In this document: positions 56,396 through 64,000 of the stretch, piece by piece
Numbering within the stretch: the stretch's first letter is position 1
Layout of the letters: every line of letters starts with the position of its first letter
Source: Knufia peltigerae
Taxonomy: Eukaryota > Ascomycota > Eurotiomycetes > Chaetothyriales > Trichomeriaceae
Assembly (NCBI GenBank): GCA_030247855.1
Contig: JAPDRN010000018.1
Coordinates: 310,001 to 374,000 of the forward strand
DNA length: 64,000 nt
Reading direction: 5' to 3'
Notes under the pieces: model-generated
Told to the model about the DNA's origin: nothing
Seen by the model: only the letters and a program-made list of their open reading frames with translations
The model's database searches: none
Translations under genes and position numbers: made by a program

Positions 56396-57208
56396 CTATT
56401 CAATCTCAATCATGATCCCGCCGCCTCTCGTTTCGATTTCTTCCTCGACACTGCGCTTGGGCAGATCGATCCTCAAGAGGCCACCCTCCAACCTGGCCTT
56501 GAGCTCCTTCATCTCCACGTCATCGGGCAGGGTGAATGTACGTCTCCAGGGGCCGACCTTGCGCTCGGACAGGAGCACCGTGGGAATCGAGTCGGCCTTG
56601 AGTTCCGCCTCGACGGTCTCCCGTGAGGGCGTGCGCATGAGTGGGCCGCCATCCTCCTGCTTCTGTTTTTGACGCGAAAAGTTAGCCCATTGCATGCTTG
56701 GAACAGATGAACGAATGGGAGGGACAGTGGGCCGGCTATAACATACCTTGACGTGTCCTGATTCTACAGGCCATCCCTCGCCGGATGCGCCTTCCCACAC
56801 TTTGCTGCCCTGGTCGCCGTCGAGCAGGCCGATATTGACGGGTCTCTTGAGTTCGCCCTGGACAAGGAGCGTATGAGGTGTGAGCCATTGGACCATGATG
56901 CTGTCCTTGTTCGTGACGCCTGGTGCCTCAATCTCGATGTGGTACGAGCGCATGGTCTCCCGGATATCCGTGGCCGGCGCAAAAACGCCTGCCGATTTTG
57001 GTGCCGATACTTGCTCCGGCTTGTGTGGACCGCGGTAGTGCGTCTTCAGTGTCATTTCATGTAGTGACACGCGGGGAAACTGGAAGTGGGTAGGATGTTC
57101 GTGAGGCTGAACAGGTTCAGTGGCCCGAGAAATGCCTTGAGCGGCGTTGCTTTCCTCAACGAGGCGAACAATGTAGTTCGCTGGAACTGCGTAGGGAAGG
57201 CCTGACAT
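56396..57208 (-). CDS. Divergent small heat-shock protein (Hsp20/alpha-crystallin domain)
   Basis: Two exons, 57208-56747 and 56662-56396, 242 residues. The 84-nt intron is a multiple of three and hidden in an open frame. Start MSGLPYAVPANYI; upstream in frame there is no ATG. An N-terminal region of about 80 residues precedes an alpha-crystallin-type domain: SYHIEIEAPGVTNKDSIMVQ, TLLVQGELKRP, an unusually long insertion across the splice site, then RKVGPWRRTFTLPDDVE and ARLEGGLLRIDLPKR, with the G-x-L/I-x-I/V groove motif. The protein is probably an ATP-independent chaperone. The long insertion and the absence of clear heat-shock elements upstream set it apart from the sHSP at 62957. Confidence 0.82.
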   Translation of the reverse strand: MSGLPYAVPANYIVRLVEESNAAQGISRATEPVQPHEHPTHFQFPRVSLHEMTLKTHYRGPHKPEQVSAPKSAGVFAPATDIRETMRSYHIEIEAPGVTNKDSIMVQWLTPHTLLVQGELKRPVNIGLLDGDQGSKVWEGASGEGWPVESGHVKVCYSRPTVPPIRSSVPSMQWANFSRQKQKQEDGGPLMRTPSRETVEAELKADSIPTVLLSERKVGPWRRTFTLPDDVEMKELKARLEGGLLRIDLPKRSVEEEIETRGGGIMIEIE

Positions 57209-58791
57209 TTTGAAAAGTGTGGTTCGAATGTCTGTGTATTGAAACAAAAAGTCTAATCAAATGAGATTCACCAATCTGCGTGAAATTGCCGACTGGTCAA
57301 GGTGAAATATGTTGCTTCCTTGATATGCTAGCTCGTTGATGAGTCGTAGGATGAAGGAGGAAGGCTGCACTCTCGCTCAGACAGGGCGCGCAATATATAC
57401 CTACCACGGAGGATGTCCTCAATGGCACCGTAAGCGTCCAGGAGATGTGCATGAAAATCACGACGCTTTGCAACGTCACTTGCAAAGGGAACCGGTGGTC
57501 TCCCGTTGAACCGTCTCGTCACGTTCACAGGTTAATAACGCGCAAATGCAGCAATATCGAAGAGCCAGACCAGACTGGGGGTCAGGGCGACTAATGTTAT
57601 TGGCCGGGAACCGACTTACCCCTGGACGACAGTGCCAAAGTCAACGCGAGCATCATGAGATGGTCGGCTGAGTGATATTGCAAGAGTCTGGGGTGTAGCG
57701 GAGTACTGTTCAAAATGCTGCGAGTAATAGACGGCCCAAGGGATGAGGATTGATTGGTTCCGGAGCCCTCTGTTGATCAACAAGAAATGCTTGACCAAAG
57801 CGGTGATCCAGATCAGTGCATGTGCTGATGGAGCATATTATTGCACGACCCATCTCATGATGAGCATTTATTGGGCAACCTGGTACACAGCCGTCAGAGC
57901 CGAAAGACGAGAACGCTGACTTTCGAGGTATTCTCATCAACCATGGGAGTATGGAACAATGTCAGATGAAAACAAGTCAGGACAGGTCAGGATTGTAGCA
58001 TCCTTGAGCAGCTTCCATTCCGTAGGCAAAGATGGTAATCAACGCAGCCGGGCAGTATTCTAGATCGGAGAAAAGTTTAACGAGGCCATGACCGCTAAAA
58101 GGGAATAGATAGACACGGCCAAGGATTGTGGACGTTTTCGAATGGATGAAAGGGTGACGAGTGTGAGAAAGTGGTGTGATGCTTTCAAAGCAGCAGAAAG
58201 TCCACGACACAAATTCAGAGTCTTCAGGCAATCACGTGCAGCGAGGCTTGGATTTCGGTGATATATTTCTCCGGAACATGGCCAAGACATCTCGCATTTA
58301 ACTCGTACGAGATACACCGAGTCCAGGCCATGGGTGAGACTTTTCTTTCACCCTTATCCACCATCAGCGTTGAGAATGACTCGTCCATCGATCCAGTCCA
58401 GTACCCATGAAATCTCGGCAAATTCTGACCGCAACTACAGGTTACACGGTTCAACAATCATGAATGTAAGACGCAGTCTGAATCGAACGGCACGATATGG
58501 TAGAGGAATCAACTCCAAGTCAATTGCTATCGCAGGCCAAGTTGATTGTTTGATTTTGTGTCCCTCCACAAGCCAATATTATATATACAGTACACTCAAC
58601 CGATGTCGGGAGGCTCAAGTTTGGGACACCAATGACGGTCATCGTCATAGTACTGTGATCCCTTTGAACCCTTGGTTTGACAAGCCCCAAGCCCTGATAT
58701 TCCATGTTCCGTGAACGCCGTCCCTGTCCTTGTGAGCCGCCATCCCCAATATATATCATAACCCCATCATTAATCACATTTCATCATCTGC
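57209..58791. other. Intergenic region with a possible unannotated spliced ORF
   Basis: Between the first sHSP gene and the small Cys/His protein gene, both on the minus strand. It contains the candidate three-exon reading described separately at 57257-57831. Otherwise no gene, repeat or RNA is recognised. Confidence 0.45.
57257..57831 (-). other. Possible three-exon gene fragment, unrecognised
   Basis: A reading with three in-phase exons: about 57831-57620, 57514-57405 and 57327-57257. The introns are 105 nt (GTAAGT donor) and 77 nt (GTAGGT donor, acceptor GCTAG). Translated pieces look like ordinary protein (NQSILIPWAVYYSQHFEQYS, then FNGRPPVPFASDVAKRRDF, then YQGSNIFHLDQSAISRRLV). No ATG start is found in the first exon, so an upstream exon would be needed. 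The end lies only 50 bases from the sHSP start, so the two would be very close. The family is not recognised and this may be chance. Confidence 0.22.
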
Positions 58792-59463
58792 TCAGAGCAT
58801 GGGCTGTCTTGCTCTCAAATCAGCTATGAGTTCTTCGCGCATGATCTGCGCCATTTGATCAGCAGCCTGATGGTCCAGGCTTTGTCTTTGAGGCTTGATC
58901 TCTTCAGGCTCCTCCACAAGGCCGTATCTTTCGTCCAGGTTGTCACTTGGGAGAATGGTCTCACAGTGACATTTGGTATTGGACCCCGAGTTGTGCTGGG
59001 CAGACTGTTTGAGCGTCATCTGTGTGGGCGAAGTTCTGCCACCGTTGTGCTCTTGTGAAACGAGGTTCCCAGGACAGAGACCGGAATGTCGCCTGGTATG
59101 GACGCGCGGGCGAGGAACTTCTGTTGGCATGCAGATATCTGGGCAGAAGCTTTCCGATTCCTCATCGTCGCTACTGAGGTGGGAGTGGCTGCGCGTCAAT
59201 ACGAGATTCTGTGATGAACGCCGCATGTGACATTTTGCGCAGTAGTGCTGTGGCGGACTGTGACTTTGAGAAAGCCTCCGAAGCCGTGGGTGCAAAGCGC
59301 CGGCCATTTCAGTTTGACCTATCATTTGTCAGAAAGATCTTACTAGATATATTCGGTGTAACTTACTGGGTGACCGGACAATGTCTGGGTGAGACTCTGT
59401 GGCCTTCTCGCGTGTTGGAAGGCCACCGCCGAACATCTGAGAGAATTGGTCGTACTGAACCAT
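58792..59463 (-). CDS. Hypothetical Cys/His- and Ser-rich protein
   Basis: Two exons, 59463-59367 and 59318-58792, 207 residues. The 48-nt intron splits a Ser codon and has a GTAAGT donor. The start MVQYDQFSQMFGGGLPTRE was chosen because it is the frame that joins in phase; a longer frame from 59606 does not. The protein is hydrophilic, with a PPQHYCAKCHMRRSSQNL segment that could bind a metal, a phospho-site-like SSDDEESES, and a second pair CHC further on. The C-terminus is helical (QAADQMAQIMREELIADL). No family recognised. Confidence 0.55.
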
Positions 59464-62400
59464 ATCGAATGATTGCCTTGAGGTATTGTAGGTATGTGTC
59501 TGCGTGTGTGTGATTGAGACTTGATTGGTGCGCTTTGCTGTTCTAGACTTGATGTGTCTTTGCTAGATTGGTGAATGATGGGCGGTCGAGAAGACGTGTC
59601 GTTCAAGGCCGTTTTATGGGTTTCTTGAGGATTCTGATATCGGCGGAGACAGGGGCGGCATTTGGACTAGCAAAAGCTGTTACGACATTGATGCAGTAAG
59701 TGTCCGCTCCGCTGCCAATGAAGATCCCCTGCCCAGACCAGGGTAGAATAGGAGTGCTTCTAGAGTCATCTGGTGACTAGCAGATCTGGCGGAAGATCCT
59801 ATCAGGCCAGATGACTGAATCAAACCACAAAAACAGTCACAGGCGGAACATTATCGAGGGCGTTCTCGTTTTGGTTACGAGGCTGAGACTTTCAGGGTCT
59901 GACGGCGGCCGCCGATACAGGGAGCTGGAGCCACCACACGCCACCTCACATAGGGAAAACGCCCACCCAGCAGATTTTGTCACTCCACCGTGCGAGAAAT
60001 TGGCTCACAACAATACAAGAAAACGAGTTTCAGTATTACTGTGGTATTCGGCCTCCGATAGGTCGGCTGTCGACTTCCACTGCCATCATCTATACGGAAT
60101 ACTTGGTCCTTCCCATAGCCATTACACCAGCCAAAATATGGTACAGTATGCCCGCTCCTTGAAACAACTCCTGATACATGCACGTTTCCGCTGTGCATAC
60201 CCAGATAAGCCCCGGAGCACAGGCAAAGAAGACTCTCCAAGCTATACCACTTCAAGCTGTGAGAACAGTGGACAACCGAGCCGGCTGGTGTTCAAACCAC
60301 CACGAGTATACCCCAGAGCTTGGTAATCGTAAAGTCAGAGCCGGTATGCGGAAATGGCTCCTTGGTATGCTCGCCAGTGCAGGTCCCACCATTCCCTCTC
60401 CGCCAAAATCTGGATTAGACACCCGTCTCTGTGACCGTCGACGTTGGCGGTGATCAAGTGTTCGGGCTACTATCATCTGATCCGCCAATAATGATGAGAC
60501 ACTTTACACCATGCGGCAGCATCTGTCCGTGTTTTCTTCGGCCTGGGCTTCTGTAAGCGACCGTTTGTCTTCCTTCACACGGGCACACTGCTCGAACTCT
60601 AACTGGGAAATAAGGCCCAGTTCAAGCTAAGCGAAAGCTAGTCACCGTTTCTCAACAGGTACGAGTATTGACGTGGGTTTTGTCGTCTGTCTTTCGGAGT
60701 AACTCACACTCCATTGCCATGTCAAAAGTCCAAAGACCTCGATGTCGCAAAAGTGTGGCCGTTCGGGAGGTCTCGTTCTACCCGTTTTGTCTGCAGACAT
60801 CAACGTCAGTATCAGGTGCTCGAACCAATCTCTGTCACTTGTGGTGGCCCTACAGCCGCCGACCAACCGATTCATCTTGTCAGTCCATAGGTGCAACTGA
60901 AGCACACTCTCTAGGTCGGTGGCAAGAAACGTCTAGCAAATCATGACTCGACGAAATGGACTTCTGGTATTACAAGTGGACATCACCAGATGTTTTCGCT
61001 CTTTCAGGATCGCGATACCCATGTCGATCCTCAAAGCTCTTCAAGATAATAATGCGCGCAAGTCGACGAAGAGGCGTACGCGAACTGGCTTTCGTCACGA
61101 TACCTGGTTATCAGGAGAGCTTCCGTGCACCCCTAGCACCAGTGCAGACTTGGGCTTTCCGGTGACAGGCTAGGCATGCACCTCGAAAGGATTCTCGACT
61201 ACGATGCTAGCGTTTTGAGATTCGCACTTCGGCAATTCTTGACTTTTGCCCATCACACTTGCGGCAGACGCTCCTGTCGACGAGCCTGGGTCCCACGAGG
61301 CCAGAGGACTCTTGTAGCGTTGCACAGCGAAGACCAATGTGGCACCATGGTCGCAGGACCATTCGAAATTATTGTTCAAGGACAAACTTGGCTCTTCGGA
61401 CGCCGAGTGACTGCGAGTCAGCGCCGAACACCACCCAACGTCCACACAGAAGCATGAGCCGGTGATACTCTGTCGGCATTACAGGCTATGCGAACTGTGC
61501 TCTGACGTTTGCCAAACTAAAACTTTTGTGTTCCAACATCCGGAGTATTCTGCTCGCACCTCTCGGGGTAAGGTCGCACTTTCTTGTGTGGCATGACACT
61601 GACCATGGTGAACTTGAAGAATGTGCGTGAAGTTTGGTCGCTGTCTACTGACCTTGGTTTGTCAAACCCAAACCATTATTGTTTTGCTCTCGAAAATCTT
61701 TGTACGTCAACGATACATCGTATGTGACATACACAGACAGATCTGAACAGAAGCAAGGGCATGTACACCAATGACATTTCGGCGACATCAGCAATACAAC
61801 CGATAGACCTATTACGAGGTTGTTAACATCACCAGATATTTCCTCCTTTGCGTTTGAGAATGTTTTAAGAGTCTCTTCTTCGAGGTGGGTTCTGTTCTGT
61901 CAAGGTGTGGTACGGTATTTGAGCCCGAAAAACATCATGAGAAAATCGTAAGTTACGAAATATGACGGGACACGAATGTCAGGGAAATTGAGTGCTTTTG
62001 GGGACACTTTTTGACCAGAAATTCCAATCACTCTCATGAGGATCTCACGGATCACGAAGCAAAGAGATGGACACTCCAGGGAACATTGGAGGCAAATTTC
62101 CGAGTAGAACCATCAATTTTCACGAGGAAGATCACGAGTCATCATGAGAGTAAGAATTATCAGAAGACATGGAAGCAGTTTTCGTGTTTTTGAGTAGAAT
62201 ATTTCATCTCATTCGATCAAGTCAAGTCATGCGCGAATAAACATACGTTGCCCCGGCAAGGGTCGGGATGCGAACATGTTCAGGGAAACATTGCAAGGCA
62301 GACATTTCGTTTGGGCTGTACTGTGGGATTTGAAAAAGTCACAAGAAGGTCACCAGTCATCATGGCAAGTACGGATACGAGTGTCAGGGAACATTGAAGG

Positions 62401-62956
62401 CCTTTTTGGGTCCTGGTTATCTCATCCATTCGATCAAAGTCACGAGAGTATCAACGAGTCACTGCGTATACGAATACGTGAGCATATTGAAACAGTACTT
62501 TGTTTCGATTGAAATTTTTTCAATTAGATCAAGAGCAGCAACAACTATCTGAAGCTAATTCAGGAGATGCTAGACACAAGTTACACAGTAAGGGTTGTGT
62601 TGAATTATTATTCTGTTTTTCCCATTTTTTTCGTCGGTCCAACACTTTCGACAGTTTGTGATTGTCCAGCAAAAGAAAGTCAAACGCCCAGTCGCTCGCT
62701 AAGGGTGAAATGAATGATTATTGTGCACGTATGATACATGATTGTCGTTGGGTATTTGGTGGTCGTAGTCATAGTCGTGAGCCTGTGCAAAAAGGAACGC
62801 TGATTGTGGGGTTGTTGTAACAGTAGGTACATATGTTCGAGGGATCAGGATTGTGGAGTTTGTACCAAACCATATATTGAAATGCTCTCAATTTGAAGAA
62901 AATGGTACTTGTGGAATGGAGCGACGGGGCCGTTTCGACCTTCGGCCTCACGTCCT
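59464..62956. other. 3.5-kb gene-poor region with decayed repeats
   Basis: No gene supported. Open frames at about 60940-61170 and 61176-61457 look weakly protein-like, but no consistent splice model joins them; they could be remnants. From about 61930 to 62520 there is a degenerate tandem repeat, described separately. The sequence is AT-richer towards the right. Confidence 0.5.
61930..62520. repeat. Degenerate tandem repeat, unit about 100 bp
   Basis: A recurring block contains CAGGGAACATTG or a close variant at about 61979, 62077, 62280 and 62384, followed by a T-rich segment, a TCATTCGATCAA-type box (best at 62209-62220 and 62428-62439), AAGTCACGAG-like sequence and an ATCATGAG/ATCATGG segment. 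Spacings of roughly 100, 200 and 105 bases imply five or six copies, one of them worn. It resembles a small decayed satellite rather than a coding repeat. Confidence 0.55.
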
Positions 62957-63610
62957 TTACTCGTTGTTTATTTCAATCTTCCTGGAGGTGTTGGTCTTGA
63001 GCATCTTGGGGACGGTGACGCTGAGGATGCCATTCTTCAGACTGGCCTTGACGCCGTCGTGGTCGACACGGGTAGGGAAGGCGAAGCTCCTGGCGAACTC
63101 GCCCACGCTACGTTCCGTGACCCAGTACGTGTGTTGTGGTTGATGTTTGGCGACGTCCTTGCCTCCGGTGGTGGCGACCTCTGTGCTGGAAGATCCGGCT
63201 TGTGGCTGTTGCTGCGGTTGTTGAGGTTCCTCGGCCGCGGATGGCTTGCTGCCTTCTTCACGGTAGTGCTCGGTGCGGCCCCTGATAGTGAGGGTGTTTT
63301 CGTCGGCGAACTCGATGGTCACGTCCTTTTGGTCGATACCGGGGAGTTCACCTTCCAAGGTGTACCGGTCCTTGGACTCCTTGACGTCGAATTTGGGGGT
63401 GAAGGTGCGTTGGGCCGTGTCGGACATCTTTTGGAGTTCGGAAAAGGTGTCGTCGAAGAGCTTGAAGAACGGTCCCATCTCTTGACGGTAAGGGCCGCCG
63501 AATGCAGATCCGAAGCGTGGGAATAGAGCCATGTTTCTCGTTTGTGTTGGTCTGATGATTCGAGATACTTGATTGAACCTCTGTGGTAGTCGTCGCAATG
63601 TGCTAGTCAT
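62957..63610 (-). CDS. Small heat-shock protein (Hsp20 family, Hsp30-like)
   Basis: Single-exon 217-residue protein. From M27 it reads MALFPRFGSAFGG, the usual start of fungal Hsp30/Hsp20 proteins. The alpha-crystallin domain starts FTPKFDVKESKDRYTLEGEL, continues TIEFADENTLTIRGRTEHY, is interrupted by a Gln/Pro/Ser-rich insertion (QPQQQPQAGSSS), and resumes with VGEFARSFAFPTRVDHDGVK and NGILSVTVPK, the groove motif. The 26 residues before M27 (MTSTLRRLPQRFNQVSR) are Arg-rich with no acidic residues and look like a mitochondrial presequence. Two starts (63610 and 63532) could therefore give two locations. Three heat-shock elements and a TATA box lie upstream, so heat induction through Hsf1 is expected. 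Confidence 0.92.
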   Translation of the reverse strand: MTSTLRRLPQRFNQVSRIIRPTQTRNMALFPRFGSAFGGPYRQEMGPFFKLFDDTFSELQKMSDTAQRTFTPKFDVKESKDRYTLEGELPGIDQKDVTIEFADENTLTIRGRTEHYREEGSKPSAAEEPQQPQQQPQAGSSSTEVATTGGKDVAKHQPQHTYWVTERSVGEFARSFAFPTRVDHDGVKASLKNGILSVTVPKMLKTNTSRKIEINNE

Positions 63611-63678
63611 TCAAATGCCTTTTTTTTGTTGTTTTTGTTCTGGTGATCTCGAGTTTCAGAGGGAGTGAACAGGGGACA

Positions 63679-63684
63679 TTTATA
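63679..63684 (-). promoter_or_regulatory. TATA box of the sHSP gene
   Basis: TATAAA on the minus strand, about 70 bases upstream of the ATG at 63610 and just downstream of the nearest heat-shock element, the expected order for an inducible promoter. Confidence 0.6.
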
Positions 63685-63703
63685 CACGCGAGGAGTCGCG
63701 GAT

Positions 63704-63716
63704 GAACTTTCTCGAA
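63704..63716 (-). promoter_or_regulatory. Heat-shock element, three perfect units
   Basis: GAActTTCtcGAA: three alternating nGAAn units in perfect register, the consensus for trimeric Hsf1 binding, about 20 bases upstream of the TATA box. Confidence 0.8.
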
Positions 63717-63772
63717 AACTCCGGATGCGTCACGGATGGAATCACCGGAACGCGGGGCAGGGACTTGGGCTT

Positions 63773-63785
63773 GAAGCTTCTAGAC
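63773..63785 (-). promoter_or_regulatory. Heat-shock element, two perfect units plus a partial third
   Basis: GAAgcTTCtaGAC: two perfect nGAAn units and a third matching two of three bases. Confidence 0.65.
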
Positions 63786-63823
63786 ATTTGTTGATATTTC
63801 CATCTTGGGTCTCACGAACCATG

Positions 63824-63836
63824 GAATTTTCGAGAT
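63824..63836 (-). promoter_or_regulatory. Heat-shock element, distal
   Basis: GAAttTTCgaGAT: two perfect units plus a partial third, the farthest upstream of the three. Confidence 0.6.
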
Positions 63837-64000
63837 GGGAGGGGGTCCGAGGCTCCAACCAACCATCGTATTTCCATGCCCACCCGGAGACATGATTTCA
63901 TCAGTTGGTCTCCTGATTTTGTGTGAATACCGCTTTTTTTCAGGGATACTTCTGCCTCTGAGCATCTCCCATCAACATGCAGTGGACTACACATTGTCAT

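Larger units (their letters stand above)
63611..64000. other. Promoter region of the heat-shock gene
   Basis: Upstream region of the sHSP gene on the minus strand up to the window edge. It carries a TATA box and three heat-shock elements, each listed separately. No other gene is seen. Confidence 0.7.

Noticed and set aside
59811..60326. A 171-codon plus-strand frame in the gene-poor region
   Set aside because: No family, no splice context, and several overlapping frames of equal quality.
1..64000. CRISPR arrays, prokaryotic operons, prophage or intact transposase/reverse transcriptase genes
   Set aside because: None seen; intron-rich genes and fungal-specific families show this is fungal chromosomal DNA.

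Overview
The window looks like chromosomal DNA of a filamentous ascomycete (Pezizomycotina, most like a Eurotiomycete). The support is intron-split genes with short introns (46-138 nt, GTAAGT/GTATGT-type donors, CTAAC-like branch sites), two Zn2Cys6 regulators, a Vtc5-type polyphosphate protein, a fungal Hv1 channel and fungal-type small heat-shock proteins. Genes lie on both strands with no operons. I see no tRNA, rRNA, CRISPR array or intact transposon. Exon structures were built by hand from splice signals and frame continuity; no search was run.

Layout: 1.2-4.4 kb, SulP/STAS/cNMP transporter of the Vsb1 type (+). 4.4-7.6 kb, repeat-bearing spacer. 7.6-9.8 kb, PH-domain protein with a charged tail (+). 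11.1-13.2 kb, seven-exon sugar transporter (-). 13.8-14.1 kb, possible coding remnant. 14.9-17.2 kb, regulator with C2H2-like fingers plus a Zn2Cys6 cluster (+). 18.1-19.35 kb, THOC3/Tex1 WD40 protein (-). 19.8-22.5 kb, second Zn2Cys6 regulator (-). 23.5-24.6 kb, aldo/keto reductase (-). 25.5-26.3 kb, FAM192A/NIP30-type protein (+). 27.8-34.4 kb, very large low-complexity protein built from Trp/Lys modules (+). 35.4-37.6 kb, Mpp10 (-). 39.1-41.6 kb, Vtc5-like SPX protein (+). 42.5-43.6 kb, two small overlapping single-pass membrane ORFs (-). 44.7-45.5 kb, Hv1 proton channel (+). 45.8-47.25 kb, conserved fungal protein (-). 47.8-48.6 kb, GNAT acetyltransferase (+). 51.0-51.7 kb, acidic protein (+). 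52.4-52.7 kb, small mitochondrial-type membrane protein (-). 54.0-55.3 kb, SREBP-type bHLH factor (+). 56.4-57.2 kb, divergent sHSP (-). 58.8-59.5 kb, small Cys/His-containing protein (-). 59.5-62.9 kb, gene-poor with a decayed ~100-bp tandem repeat. 63.0-63.6 kb, a second sHSP (-) with strong heat-shock elements upstream.

Functional links are loose, as expected for a fungal chromosome. Three proteins point to vacuolar or membrane ion and nutrient handling (Vsb1-like, Vtc5-like, Hv1). Two (Mpp10, THOC3) serve RNA biogenesis. The sugar transporter sits beside a carbon-metabolism-type regulator. The best leads are the dispersed 9-mer TACGGAGTA (about 11 exact copies, nearly all intergenic), the giant modular Lys/Trp protein, the Hv1 channel with altered S4 and zinc-site residues, the two overlapping membrane ORFs, the decayed tandem repeat and two possible unannotated gene fragments.
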